From RGIG1993 sp964564225 (GTDB lineage: Bacteria; Bacillota; Clostridia; Oscillospirales; CAG-272), in assembly GCA_964564225.1 (NCBI GenBank), contig CAZMAF010000012.1:1-34133 (forward strand): DNA of 34,133 nt, written 5' to 3'. Under the pieces are notes generated by a model. The model made no database searches. It had not been told where the DNA came from and saw only the letters and a program-made list of their open reading frames with translations. Within the stretch, counting starts at the first letter, position 1. Every line of letters begins with the position of its first letter. Made by a program: the position numbers and the translations under genes. This document shows positions 14,842-22,568 of the stretch, piece after piece.

Positions 14842-14992
14842 AAATGAGGCTGTCTCAAATTGAATTTTTAAGATAGGACTATATACAAAAGCAACAAAAA
14901 AATCAAGGGCATAATTTGAATGCCCTTGATTTTTTTGTTGGGGATGCACAAAATATTCACAATTTGTTAATGCTATGAGACAGCCCCATTTT
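14841..14992. mobile_element. MITE-like element, 152 bp, with terminal inverted repeats and a central 21-bp hairpin
   Basis: Terminal inverted repeats AAAATGAGGCTGTCTCA (14841-14857) and the complement of AAAATGGGGCTGTCTCA (14976-14992) match at 16 of 17 positions. The GGGCTGTCTCA end resembles IS1182-type transposon termini in Firmicutes (from memory). Inside is a perfect 21-bp hairpin (14892-14912 / 14920-14940) with a 7-nt loop and T7 tracts on both strands. No ORF is present, so movement would need a transposase in trans. It lies between the stop codons of two convergent genes and probably ends both transcripts. A possible short ATA target repeat flanks it. Confidence 0.65.
14892..14940. 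terminator. Bidirectional terminator hairpin inside the MITE-like element
   Basis: Perfect 21-bp inverted repeat, 7-nt loop (14913-14919), with A7/T7 tracts, serving the convergent phosphatase and metallophosphatase genes. Confidence 0.75.
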
Positions 14993-14998
14993 ATATTT

Positions 14999-16534
14999 CT
15001 ATGCCATTTTACCTTCACGGATATACTCCGCGAGAAGATCGCGGGCAAAGGTAATTTCGTCATAACGCGCCACCTCTGTCATACGGTTATAGGAATAGGT
15101 CGATGAATACGTATCGGTAATCACGTAATAGGTCGCATTATCGTCAATATTCGACCAAAGCGACTGTCCGTAATCGGAATATTTCATAAAATAATTCTCA
15201 TTCGGGTCTTCGTAAAAAACACGTCGCAGATCACTCCCCTTGATCGAGCACAGCACGATCTGATTGTCAAACGGAAAAATCGTCTGAAGCTGACCGTAGG
15301 TCACGTTACCGGCAGACAGGTTATAGGGACTGCGCGCCTTCAAAAATGCGCCCGCAAGTGCAATCTGATAAGAAGCGCCCCATTTTTCAGCACCCGCCTC
15401 GTAATAAAGATCGGCTACCAGCTGACACAGCTTGTCACTGTATTTATACGCGCCGTTTTTACCAAGCACTTCTTCGCCCTTGGAAATCAGCGATTCATAC
15501 TTATCAAGCAGTGCTTCGACAACGGAATCGCCCATCAACGAGGTATAGCGCGAAGCAGGTAAGTATTCTGCCGTATTGGTCCTGATATTACCGTTGGCAG
15601 CGTTTACTGCGATCTCGGCATGCGTAATACCCTTGTTATCACCGCCGCCCTGCAAATGATACACACCGTATTCATCCCGCAAAACGTAGCTCTGATGCGT
15701 ATGAGCTTCAAATACCAGATCAACGTAACCGTCAGAAAGAGCGGTATCGTAGTAAGAAGCAAACGCGCCCGAAGAAAGATCGGTAACGCCCGACTTGGAA
15801 GTTTCATAGCCGTCATGAAGCGAATACACGATTACGTCAGCACCCGCCTCTTTCAGCCGCTCGCTTTCCGCCTTGACGAGAGCAGTAAGCTCTGCACCGG
15901 TTTTAAAATAGACGTTCTGACTCTTATCGGCTGAAATGGAAGAATAACAGTCACCCACTGCGCCGATAATACCGATCTGCACACCGCCGAAATCAACGAA
16001 AGCCGACGGCTTGGTATAACTGAGAGGCTGATTGGTACTGCGATCGTAAATATTGATGGCAAGAATCGGAAATTCTGCGAGCGCAGCATTTTTCTGAATA
16101 GCGTCATCTCCCCAGTCGTATTCATGATTGCCGATCGTCATCGACGCAAAACCGAGATAATTCATCCAATCGGTAAAGATCATGCCCTCGGTCAGATTCG
16201 ATTCCGAGCTTCCCTGCCATATATCGCCCGATGCCAGAAACACCGTATGCTCGTCTGTCTTTTGACAATTCTTTAAATAAGTCGTCAGCTCATCCACGCC
16301 GGGTTGCGAGGAAGAATCCTTGAATTTGCCGTGAATATCGTTAATGGCATAAAAATCGACCGCAACGATAACCGACTCATAGCAAACGTCGCAAATACCG
16401 TTATCATCCTCATCCTTATGACAGTCGGGATTACCCGCCGAAACAGAAGCCGTCGTCGTTTCGGTAGCCGAAGGAGTACCGCAAGCACTCAGCAAGACAA
16501 GCAAAGCCAATAAAAAGGAAATATATTTTTTCAT
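14999..16534 (-). CDS. Lipoprotein 5'-nucleotidase/cyclic phosphodiesterase-like metallophosphatase
   Basis: 511-aa exported enzyme. The signal peptide ends at the lipobox 'LLSAC' (Cys18). A low-complexity Thr/Ser linker leads to a small 'C-x9-C-x2-C' Asp-rich insert (Cys38, 48, 51). Then comes the calcineurin-like metallophosphatase domain, with 'FYAINDIHGKF', 'LASGDIWQGSSES', 'TIGNHEYDWG', 'YSLHDGYE' and 'FEAHTHQSY' supplying the dinuclear metal ligands. The C-terminal ~200 residues are the 5'-nucleotidase substrate domain. The protein would dephosphorylate nucleotides outside the cell for nucleoside salvage. ATG 16534 is chosen because it follows a gagga site; ATG 16555 has none. It has its own sigma-A promoter, and its 3' end abuts the MITE-like terminator. 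Confidence 0.9.
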   Translation of the reverse strand: MKKYISFLLALLVLLSACGTPSATETTTASVSAGNPDCHKDEDDNGICDVCYESVIVAVDFYAINDIHGKFKDSSSQPGVDELTTYLKNCQKTDEHTVFLASGDIWQGSSESNLTEGMIFTDWMNYLGFASMTIGNHEYDWGDDAIQKNAALAEFPILAINIYDRSTNQPLSYTKPSAFVDFGGVQIGIIGAVGDCYSSISADKSQNVYFKTGAELTALVKAESERLKEAGADVIVYSLHDGYETSKSGVTDLSSGAFASYYDTALSDGYVDLVFEAHTHQSYVLRDEYGVYHLQGGGDNKGITHAEIAVNAANGNIRTNTAEYLPASRYTSLMGDSVVEALLDKYESLISKGEEVLGKNGAYKYSDKLCQLVADLYYEAGAEKWGASYQIALAGAFLKARSPYNLSAGNVTYGQLQTIFPFDNQIVLCSIKGSDLRRVFYEDPNENYFMKYSDYGQSLWSNIDDNATYYVITDTYSSTYSYNRMTEVARYDEITFARDLLAEYIREGKMA

Positions 16535-16564
16535 AAAACAATTCCTCGTTTTCATAGTATATAC

Positions 16565-16593
16565 AGTATACCATACGCCAAACGCCTTGTAAA
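16565..16593 (-). promoter_or_regulatory. Sigma-A promoter of the metallophosphatase gene
   Basis: Minus strand TTTACA (16588-16593), 17 bp, TATACT (16565-16570). Confidence 0.7.
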
Positions 16594-16631
16594 TGGCATT
16601 TCATTTATTTTTACCGATTGTTTACCTTTTC

Positions 16632-16660
16632 TTGACATTTTTCGCAAAACGTGTTAAACT
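16632..16660 (+). promoter_or_regulatory. Sigma-A promoter of the DUF308-like gene
   Basis: TTGACA (16632-16637), 17 bp, TAAACT (16655-16660); start codon 31 bp further on. Confidence 0.72.
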
Positions 16661-16691
16661 GTTTATACCATACGAAAGGCAGGTTTTACTC

Positions 16692-17141
16692 ATGGCTAAA
16701 AAAAGATCCTCAAATTTACAGACCACTGCGCTTCTTTACATCGCGATCGGCATCCTCTTTATTATCTTCAAGGCAACCGTTCTTGACTGGATGATGACGG
16801 GTATCGGTATTCTGTTTATTGTCAACGGCATTATCGACGTCACAAAAAGCAGAACGGTAAGCGGAATCGTCGGCATCGTGATCGGTGCTGTCATCATTCT
16901 CGGCGGTTGGACACTTACCGGTCTCATCCTCATCATTTTCGGCGTATCGCTCGCCGTTAAAGGTGTTGTTGATCTTATCCCCGCTTTAAAGAGAAAAAAG
17001 CTGATTCCCATTCTTTCCGCCGCCCTGACGGTTGCGGCAGGCATTCTCGTTATCATCGGAAAATGGATTGTTCTCGATTGGTTCTTCATCGCGCTCGGTA
17101 TCATTCTCATTGTAGACGGCATTATCGCGCTTACCAGATAA
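16692..17141 (+). CDS. Small DUF308/HdeD-like membrane protein
   Basis: 149-aa integral membrane protein of five to six tightly packed helices, rich in Ile, Leu and Gly ('LLYIAIGILFIIF', 'GIGILFIVNGIIDV', 'GIVIGAVIILGGW', 'LILIIFGVSLAVKGV', 'AALTVAAGILVII', 'FFIALGIILIVDGII'). The repeated G-I-x-x-I-x-x-G-I pattern and the 'NGIIDV'/'DGIIAL' motif after paired helices match the DUF308/HdeD family, which has an internal duplication. Function is poorly known; HdeD is linked to acid resistance in E. coli. Start ATG 16692 has an 'aaaggcagg' site and a promoter; the reading frame is open further upstream but without support. The last 11 bases and the next few are duplicated in tandem. Confidence 0.75.
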   Translation: MAKKRSSNLQTTALLYIAIGILFIIFKATVLDWMMTGIGILFIVNGIIDVTKSRTVSGIVGIVIGAVIILGGWTLTGLILIIFGVSLAVKGVVDLIPALKRKKLIPILSAALTVAAGILVIIGKWIVLDWFFIALGIILIVDGIIALTR

Positions 17142-17167
17142 CAAGCAATCTTACCGGATAACAAGCA
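17131..17167 (+). repeat. Tandem duplication over the stop codon of the DUF308-like gene
   Basis: TTACCAGATAACAAGCA (17131-17147) and TTACCGGATAACAAGCA (17151-17167) differ at one base, with a 20-bp period. The gene's last codons and stop are present twice; the second copy is untranslated. Confidence 0.85.
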
Positions 17168-17172
17168 CATTC

Positions 17173-17206
17173 AAAGCCCGATCCTTACGGTCGGGTTTTA
17201 TTTTTT
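17173..17206 (+). terminator. Terminator after the DUF308-like gene
   Basis: Stem aaagcccga (17173-17181) with tcgggtttt (17191-17199), including one G-U pair, and a U-rich tail. Confidence 0.75.
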
Positions 17207-17216
17207 AAAATACGTA

Positions 17217-17245
17217 TTGATTTCAACGGAAAAGCAAGATATAAT
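17217..17245 (+). promoter_or_regulatory. Sigma-A promoter of the MATE-exonuclease III transcript
   Basis: TTGATT (17217-17222), 17 bp, TATAAT (17240-17245), about 40 bp before the MATE start codon. Confidence 0.75.
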
Positions 17246-17286
17246 AAAAATCAGGATATACTAAATCAAAAACAAAAAGGTATACC

Positions 17287-18645
17287 ATGCTTTTAACGAA
17301 AGATAAATCCTTTTACAAATCGCTCGTTCTGCTCGCCATTCCGATCGCCTTGCAAAATCTCATTACCTTCATGGTTACCCTCGCCGACAATGTGATGGTA
17401 GGCAAGCTTGGCGACACCGCTATTTCAGGCGTTTATATCGGCAGTCAGATCACCACGCTTTTACAAATTCTTCTCGTCGGCATCGAAGGCGCGATTCTTG
17501 TGCTTTCAACACAGTATTACGGCAAAAACGACCTGAAATCCATTCAAAAGATCGTCGCCGTCGGTCTTCGCACGGCAGTCGCCGCCGCCCTTATCACCGC
17601 CATCGCCTGTCTTGTATTTCCGCGCGCAATCCTGTCGCTTTTTGCCGATGATGCCGCCACCGTAACGCTCGGCATTGACTATCTTCGCATCACGCTCTTT
17701 GCCTTTCCCTTTTTCGCCCTCTCGCAAGGATTGATCGCCGCCATGCGAAGCGTTGAAAAAACACGCGTCGGTATGCTGGCATCACTGGTTTCGCTTGTTT
17801 TCAATATTTCACTCAACTATATCCTCATTTTCGGAAAGCTCGGCTTTGAAGCTATGGGCGTAAAAGGCGCGGCAATTGCCACGCTCATCTCACGCATTGC
17901 CGAATTTCTTTTCATTTTTGTCTACGTCTTTTTCATCGAAAAAAAGCTCGCCTTCACCCTGAAAAGCGTTCTGCTTCACGAAAAGGCGCTCACAAAAGAC
18001 TTTTTCAGATACGGCATACCCATTATGGCAGGACAGCTTGTCTGGGCGATCAATACCCTTTCCTTTTCCGCCATTATGGGCAAACTCAATTACGAGGGCG
18101 TGATCGCCGCCGTATCGGTCACAGGCACGTTGAACAGCCTTTCCTATATCGTCATGAACTCGCTTGCAGGCGCAGTCGGTATCATCACGGGCAAAACGGT
18201 AGGGAGCGGCAGACTTGAAAAAATACGGGAATATGCCTATACCGTTCAGTTCATCTTCGTTTTGCTGGGTGTTGCAACGGGCGGCGCGCTCCTTCTCATC
18301 CGCGATCCCTTCATTTCTCTCTACGAACTCTCGCCAGCAGCAATGGCAGAAGCGAAAACGCTCATTAACGTGCTGTCGATCACGGCAATCGGCACATGCT
18401 ATCAAGCGGCATGTCTGTTCGGACTTGTCAAAAGCGGTGGCGACGTTGCCTTCATTTTAAAAAACGATGCCTTTTTCGTTTTTCTCGTCGTCCTGCCGGC
18501 ATCACTGATTGCCGCCGCACTGGGCGCATCCCCTTGGATCGTTTTCTTTTGTCTGAAATCCGATCAGATTTTAAAATGTATCGTCGCCGCCATCAAGATC
18601 AACCGCTTTCGGTGGATGAAAAATTTAACACGAAGTACAAAGTAA
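17287..18645 (+). CDS. MATE-family cation-coupled efflux transporter
   Basis: 452-aa membrane protein with about 12 predicted helices in two six-helix halves. The N-terminus 'SLVLLAIPIALQNLITFMVTLADNVMVGKLGD' is the typical MATE opening, and the second half begins with 'FRYGIPIMAGQLVWAINTLS'. MATE proteins expel cationic drugs, dyes or metabolites using Na+ or H+ gradients. With a probably sodium-coupled ATP synthase in the same genome, Na+ coupling is plausible but not shown. Start ATG 17287 follows an aaaagg site and a 17-bp-spaced promoter. The exonuclease III gene follows 13 bp downstream and is probably co-transcribed. Confidence 0.92.
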   Translation: MLLTKDKSFYKSLVLLAIPIALQNLITFMVTLADNVMVGKLGDTAISGVYIGSQITTLLQILLVGIEGAILVLSTQYYGKNDLKSIQKIVAVGLRTAVAAALITAIACLVFPRAILSLFADDAATVTLGIDYLRITLFAFPFFALSQGLIAAMRSVEKTRVGMLASLVSLVFNISLNYILIFGKLGFEAMGVKGAAIATLISRIAEFLFIFVYVFFIEKKLAFTLKSVLLHEKALTKDFFRYGIPIMAGQLVWAINTLSFSAIMGKLNYEGVIAAVSVTGTLNSLSYIVMNSLAGAVGIITGKTVGSGRLEKIREYAYTVQFIFVLLGVATGGALLLIRDPFISLYELSPAAMAEAKTLINVLSITAIGTCYQAACLFGLVKSGGDVAFILKNDAFFVFLVVLPASLIAAALGASPWIVFFCLKSDQILKCIVAAIKINRFRWMKNLTRSTK

Positions 18646-18658
18646 AGGAACCTATCAA

Positions 18659-19411
18659 ATGAAATTCATCTCATGGAACGTCAACGGCTTCCGCGCCGTC
18701 CTCTCAAAAGGCTTTGAGGAAATCTTTTCCTCGCTTGATGCCGATTTTTTTGCCCTGCAAGAAACCAAGATACAAGATGGACAGGCAGATTTTTCCCCTA
18801 ACGGTTACTACGCCTACTACAACTACGCCGTCAAAAAAGGCTATTCGGGAACGGCGATCTTCACAAAGCATAAACCCCTGTCCGTCATTTACGGTATCCA
18901 TCGCCCCGAGCACGACAGCGAGGGACGTGTTATCACGCTTGAATATGATAATTTCTATTTCGTCACCTGCTATACCCCCAACGCGCAGCGAGAGCTCGCA
19001 AGACTTGACTACCGTATGGCATGGGAAGATGCCATGCGCAACTATCTGACCTCGCTCGATGCCCGAAAACCCGTCGTCTTCTGTGGCGATCTTAACGTTG
19101 CGCACCAAGAAATCGACTTGAAAAATCCCAAGACCAACCGTTTCAGCGCAGGCTTTTCGGACGAGGAGCGCGAAAAGTTCAGCGACCTTCTCGCCGAAGG
19201 CTTTGTCGATACTTACCGTACCCTCTGTCCCGATACCGTCAAATATTCCTGGTGGAGCTATATGTACAAAGCGCGCGAAAAAAACATCGGCTGGCGCATC
19301 GACTATTTTCTCGTTTCCGAAAGACTGATGCCAACCGTCAAAAACGCCGATATTCTCACCGATATTGCGGGCTCGGATCACTGCCCCGTTCAGCTTGATG
19401 CTACACTCTGA
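18659..19411 (+). CDS. xth: Exodeoxyribonuclease III (AP endonuclease)
   Basis: 250-aa class II AP endonuclease/exonuclease III of the EEP fold. It cuts DNA at abasic sites in base excision repair and has 3'-5' exonuclease activity. Motifs seen: 'ISWNVNGFRA' (Asn7), 'FFALQETKIQ' (metal ligand Glu35), 'YSGTAIFTK', 'CGDLNVAHQEIDL' (Asp/Asn catalytic pair), 'WWSYMYKAREKNIGWRIDYFL', and the C-terminal 'GSDHCPV' with the catalytic Asp-His. Length is normal. Start ATG 18659 follows aaagga. The gene sits 13 bp after the MATE gene and just upstream of the tag operon, which starts another base excision repair enzyme, so two DNA-repair genes are adjacent. Confidence 0.95.
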   Translation: MKFISWNVNGFRAVLSKGFEEIFSSLDADFFALQETKIQDGQADFSPNGYYAYYNYAVKKGYSGTAIFTKHKPLSVIYGIHRPEHDSEGRVITLEYDNFYFVTCYTPNAQRELARLDYRMAWEDAMRNYLTSLDARKPVVFCGDLNVAHQEIDLKNPKTNRFSAGFSDEEREKFSDLLAEGFVDTYRTLCPDTVKYSWWSYMYKAREKNIGWRIDYFLVSERLMPTVKNADILTDIAGSDHCPVQLDATL

Positions 19412-19448
19412 TCCCACGACTCCGCGGCAAAAATCATATAGTTTGCTC

Positions 19449-19477
19449 TTGAAATTACCGATTTCCTATGCTATACT
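19449..19477 (+). promoter_or_regulatory. Sigma-A promoter of the tag operon
   Basis: TTGAAA (19449-19454), 17 bp, TATACT (19472-19477), also with an extended TG at -15 (TGCTATACT), 20 bp before the tag start. Confidence 0.75.
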
Positions 19478-19496
19478 GAAAAAAGGACGTAAAAAA

Positions 19497-20042
19497 ATGC
19501 TGACACGCTGCCGTTGGTGCAATCTGAAAAATCCCCGCTATATCGCCTATCACGATGGCGAGTGGGGAAAACTCAACAAAAATGAAGACTATCTTTATGA
19601 AATGCTTTTGCTTGAGTGTTTTCAGGCAGGACTTTCGTGGGAGTGTGTTCTGAATAAACGCGAAGCCTTCCGCCAAGCGTTTGACTGCTTCGATCCCAAC
19701 AAAATCGCCCGCTACGACGAAAACAAAATTGCATCGCTTTGCCAAAACGAAGGTATCATCCGATGCGAGCGAAAAATACGGGCGGCTGTGAAAAATGCTG
19801 CGGTATATCTCGGAATTATCGCCGAATACGGCATTTTTTTAAACTATCTCACCTCCTTTTTCAATACTTTTCCCCTTTACGAGCTTGACAAAACCACCTC
19901 GCCTGTTTCCGATGCTCTCTCGCGCGACCTGAAACGGCGCGGTATGACATACGTCGGCTCGGTTACGGTCTATTCGTATCTGCAAGCCGTAGGACTCATC
20001 GTATCCCACGAAAAAGAATGCTTTTTATATCAACACGCCTGA
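19497..20042 (+). CDS. tag: DNA-3-methyladenine glycosylase I
   Basis: 181-aa Tag-family glycosylase that removes 3-methyladenine from alkylated DNA. It begins 'MLTRCRWCNLKNPRYIAYHD' and has 'ECFQAGLSWECVLNKRE', with Glu40 at the catalytic position, and 'LKRRGMTYVGSVTVYSYLQAVGLI'. The structural zinc ligands match E. coli Tag: Cys5, His19, His171 and Cys175. The start is ATG 19497, which follows an aagga site (19483-19487); the frame is open further upstream through the promoter. It leads a five-gene operon with 12 bp to the LRR gene, suggesting a damage- or stress-related theme. Confidence 0.93.
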   Translation: MLTRCRWCNLKNPRYIAYHDGEWGKLNKNEDYLYEMLLLECFQAGLSWECVLNKREAFRQAFDCFDPNKIARYDENKIASLCQNEGIIRCERKIRAAVKNAAVYLGIIAEYGIFLNYLTSFFNTFPLYELDKTTSPVSDALSRDLKRRGMTYVGSVTVYSYLQAVGLIVSHEKECFLYQHA

Positions 20043-20054
20043 AAGGATTATCTT

Positions 20055-21485
20055 ATGACTAACAAACTCAAGGCACTGCTTTCCCCCTTCCGCTATGCGG
20101 AAAAGGAAGACGGCGGCATCGTCATTCAAAGACTTCTCGACAAAACCAAGGAATACGTCATCGTACCCGAAGGTGTCACCGCCATCGCGCAGGACGCCTT
20201 TCAGGAGGCAACAGCTCTCAAAAAGCTTTATTTGCCCGCAACGCTGAAATACATCGGACAAATGGTATTCTGGCATTGCCCCGGGCTTGAAGAAATCCAT
20301 CTCGGAAGCCTTGACAACTACCTTCGTATAAACTTTAACGACACTCTTTCCCATCCCGTCAATTTTTATGAAAACGGCAAGCTGATCACAAGCTACACCT
20401 TCCCCGAGGGCACGGTGAAAATTCCCGACTACGCCTTTGCGGGTATGGGCTCACTCAAAGAAATCGTCATTCCTGAGGGTGTCCGTGAGATCGGCAGATA
20501 CACCTTCTCGTACTGCGGACTGACCACCTTGACGTTACCCTCCACCCTGCAAGCCTTCGGCAGCTACGCCTTCTGGTCGAACAGCGCGCTCAAAGAAGTT
20601 ACCGTCCCCGAAGGAATTACCGCGCTTTCTTACGCTTCGTTCGGTTGTTGCTCCGCCCTTTCCGAAATCCGTTTGCCGAAAACCCTGCGAACCATCGAAA
20701 CCGACTCTCTGGAATATACCGCGATCACCGAGCTGGATGTTCCGCCAAGAGTTACCGAGATCGGTAACAGCGCCTTTCGCGAATGTCACAATCTTACGCG
20801 CGTGACAATTCCCCAAAACGTAACGAAAATCGGTGACTACGCCTTCTATCGCTGTACCGCGCTGAAAGAACTTTCACTGGAAAACGGGCTTATCTCGATC
20901 GGCAGCAACGCCATTTCCAACTGCGATTCTCTCACCGAACTGACGATTCCCCGCACCGTCAGATCAATTTCCCACTATGCGTTCGCCGCAAATCCCCGTC
21001 TTAAAAGGCTCTACCTTCCTCCGTACAACGTCACGCTCGGTCATGGAATCGTTGCAAACTGTCCTTCGCTCCGCGAGATCAGCACCGACGGCTACGCCTA
21101 CGTCAATAAAACGCTTATTCCGCTCAAGCCCTACGACGAAACGATGGGCGCGCTTACCATGACGGTAGACGATGCCTCCTATCTTGCCTCCATGCCCATT
21201 CCGAGACAGATCGACGTTTTCCGTCTGAAAATGCTGACAGTCCGCGAGATTGACGACTGTGAGATCGGCAGAAGTCTTATTATGAAAACACTCACACAAA
21301 GCGAGCCCGATTCGCTTCTCGTCAAGGGCGGCGTGATCGTCGGCGTGATACTTGACGGTATTACAGTGCTTATCGGAGAAACGAAAATAATCTATCACGG
21401 CGAAGATAACAACGGCGCAGGCACAAAGAGCATGACCGAATACGCCACGCTGATGATCGCCCGTATGGATATCCCCGCAGTATGA
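20055..21485 (+). CDS. Cytoplasmic BspA-like leucine-rich repeat (LRR_5) protein
   Basis: 476-aa protein made mostly of BspA-type LRRs. From about residue 30 to 350 there are roughly 12-13 copies of a ~23-residue unit of the form 'L-x-x-I-x-I-P-x-x-V-x-x-I-G-x-x-A-F-x-x-C', for example 'LTRVTIPQNVTKIGDYAFYR' and 'LKEIVIPEGVREIGRYTFSY'. A first segment resembles an imperfect or split repeat. The last ~110 residues are a different, unrecognised alpha/beta domain ending 'YATLMIARMDIPAV'. Unlike most BspA relatives it has no signal peptide or surface anchor, so it should be cytoplasmic. Its gene sits between tag and an HD hydrolase, with a 4-bp ATGA overlap to the latter, so it is probably translationally coupled and may act as a protein-binding partner. 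That is inference. Confidence 0.82.
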   Translation: MTNKLKALLSPFRYAEKEDGGIVIQRLLDKTKEYVIVPEGVTAIAQDAFQEATALKKLYLPATLKYIGQMVFWHCPGLEEIHLGSLDNYLRINFNDTLSHPVNFYENGKLITSYTFPEGTVKIPDYAFAGMGSLKEIVIPEGVREIGRYTFSYCGLTTLTLPSTLQAFGSYAFWSNSALKEVTVPEGITALSYASFGCCSALSEIRLPKTLRTIETDSLEYTAITELDVPPRVTEIGNSAFRECHNLTRVTIPQNVTKIGDYAFYRCTALKELSLENGLISIGSNAISNCDSLTELTIPRTVRSISHYAFAANPRLKRLYLPPYNVTLGHGIVANCPSLREISTDGYAYVNKTLIPLKPYDETMGALTMTVDDASYLASMPIPRQIDVFRLKMLTVREIDDCEIGRSLIMKTLTQSEPDSLLVKGGVIVGVILDGITVLIGETKIIYHGEDNNGAGTKSMTEYATLMIARMDIPAV

Positions 21486-22015
21486 GTACCATCACCACTT
21501 ATCGCAAAATCCGCTTTGATCCCCTGAATCCGAAAATTGAAGATATCAGCGAATACGATATTGCCCACGCCCTCTCGCTTCTCTGCCGCGCAGGCGGACA
21601 TTTCGCGAGATTTTACTCGGTAGCGCAGCATTCCGTCAACTGCGCAAAAGAAGCGGCGGCAAGAGGCTGCTCAATGCGCATCATACTCGGCTGTCTGTTG
21701 CACGATGCCAGCGAGGCTTATCTTTCGGACATCACCCGTCCCGTCAAGGCGCATCTGCCCCGCTATCTTGAAATCGAAGAAAATCTGCAAAACACAATTT
21801 ACCGAAAATGGCTCTCGCCAATGCCAAACGAAGAAGAACTTGCCCGCATCCGTGAAATCGACGATGCCCTTTTATACCACGAATTTTTAAACATTATGGA
21901 GGAATCGGTTTTTCCCGAAGCGCCTCCCCTGTACGCCGACTGCTCTTTTCAAAAAGAAGATTTTGAAGCGGTCGAAAAAGAATTTCTCTCACTTTTCCAA
22001 ATGCTTACCGATTAA
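21482..22015 (+). CDS. HD-domain phosphohydrolase (YfdR-like)
   Basis: 177-aa HD-superfamily hydrolase. Metal ligands are visible as 'FYSVAQHSVNCA' (first His), 'LGCLLHDASEAYLSDI' (His-Asp pair with downstream acidic residues) and a C-terminal 'EIDDALLYHEFL' segment with the distal Asp. The N-terminal 'GxHFARFYSVAQHS' resembles a group of small phosphohydrolases/5'-nucleotidases (E. coli YfdR, YfbR relatives) that cleave nucleotide monophosphates. ATG 21482 overlaps the LRR gene stop by 4 bp, and nitroreductase follows 16 bp later. In this operon a nucleotide-pool or damaged-nucleotide role is conceivable but unproven. Confidence 0.82.
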   Translation: MSTITTYRKIRFDPLNPKIEDISEYDIAHALSLLCRAGGHFARFYSVAQHSVNCAKEAAARGCSMRIILGCLLHDASEAYLSDITRPVKAHLPRYLEIEENLQNTIYRKWLSPMPNEEELARIREIDDALLYHEFLNIMEESVFPEAPPLYADCSFQKEDFEAVEKEFLSLFQMLTD

Positions 22016-22031
22016 TGAAAGGACTCTGATT

Positions 22032-22568
22032 ATGGATACCCTGAAAGCCTTAAAGGAAAGACGAAGCTGTCGCAAATATCTGGACCGTCAGGTTGACCCC
22101 ATAGCTCTTGAAAAAATTCTCGAAGCAGGCACTTACGCCCCGACGGGACGGAACAGACAATCCCCTGTGATCGTGGTCATTCAGGACAAAAAGACGATCG
22201 AAAAACTCTCGGTATTAAACGGCAACCCCGCGGGAATGACGGGCGATCCCTTCTACTCCGCGCCCACACTCCTCATCGTCCTTGCCGATTCGACAGTATC
22301 AACGCATATCCATGACGGCGCTCTCGTTATGGGCAATCTGATGAACGCCGCGTATGCCGTCGGCGTTGACTCCTGCTATATCTTCCGTGCCAAAGAAATG
22401 TTCGAGAGCGAGGAAGGCAAAAACTATCTCAGAGCATGGGGTATTCCCGAGCATTACGTCGGTATCGGCAACTGCATTCTCGGTTACCGCGACGAAGGCG
22501 GCGTGCGCCCCGCAACACCCCGTAAGGATGGCTATATCGTCTACGCCGATACAATTATAAAAAAATGA
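22032..22568 (+). CDS. Nitroreductase-family FMN protein
   Basis: 178-aa nitroreductase-fold flavoprotein. It opens with 'LKALKERRSCRKYLDRQV' (FMN phosphate-binding Arg residues) followed by 'ILEAGTYAPTGRNRQSPVIVVI', and later 'DGALVMGNLMNAAYAVGVDSCYI' and 'YVGIGNCILGYRD'. It would reduce nitro compounds, quinones or similar with NAD(P)H as a dimer. Start ATG 22032 follows aaagga; an earlier in-frame ATG lies inside the HD gene and has no site. Its stop overlaps the MFS gene start by 4 bp, so the flavoprotein and the permease are coupled, which suggests reduce-and-export of a toxic or redox-active compound. Confidence 0.9.
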   Translation: MDTLKALKERRSCRKYLDRQVDPIALEKILEAGTYAPTGRNRQSPVIVVIQDKKTIEKLSVLNGNPAGMTGDPFYSAPTLLIVLADSTVSTHIHDGALVMGNLMNAAYAVGVDSCYIFRAKEMFESEEGKNYLRAWGIPEHYVGIGNCILGYRDEGGVRPATPRKDGYIVYADTIIKK

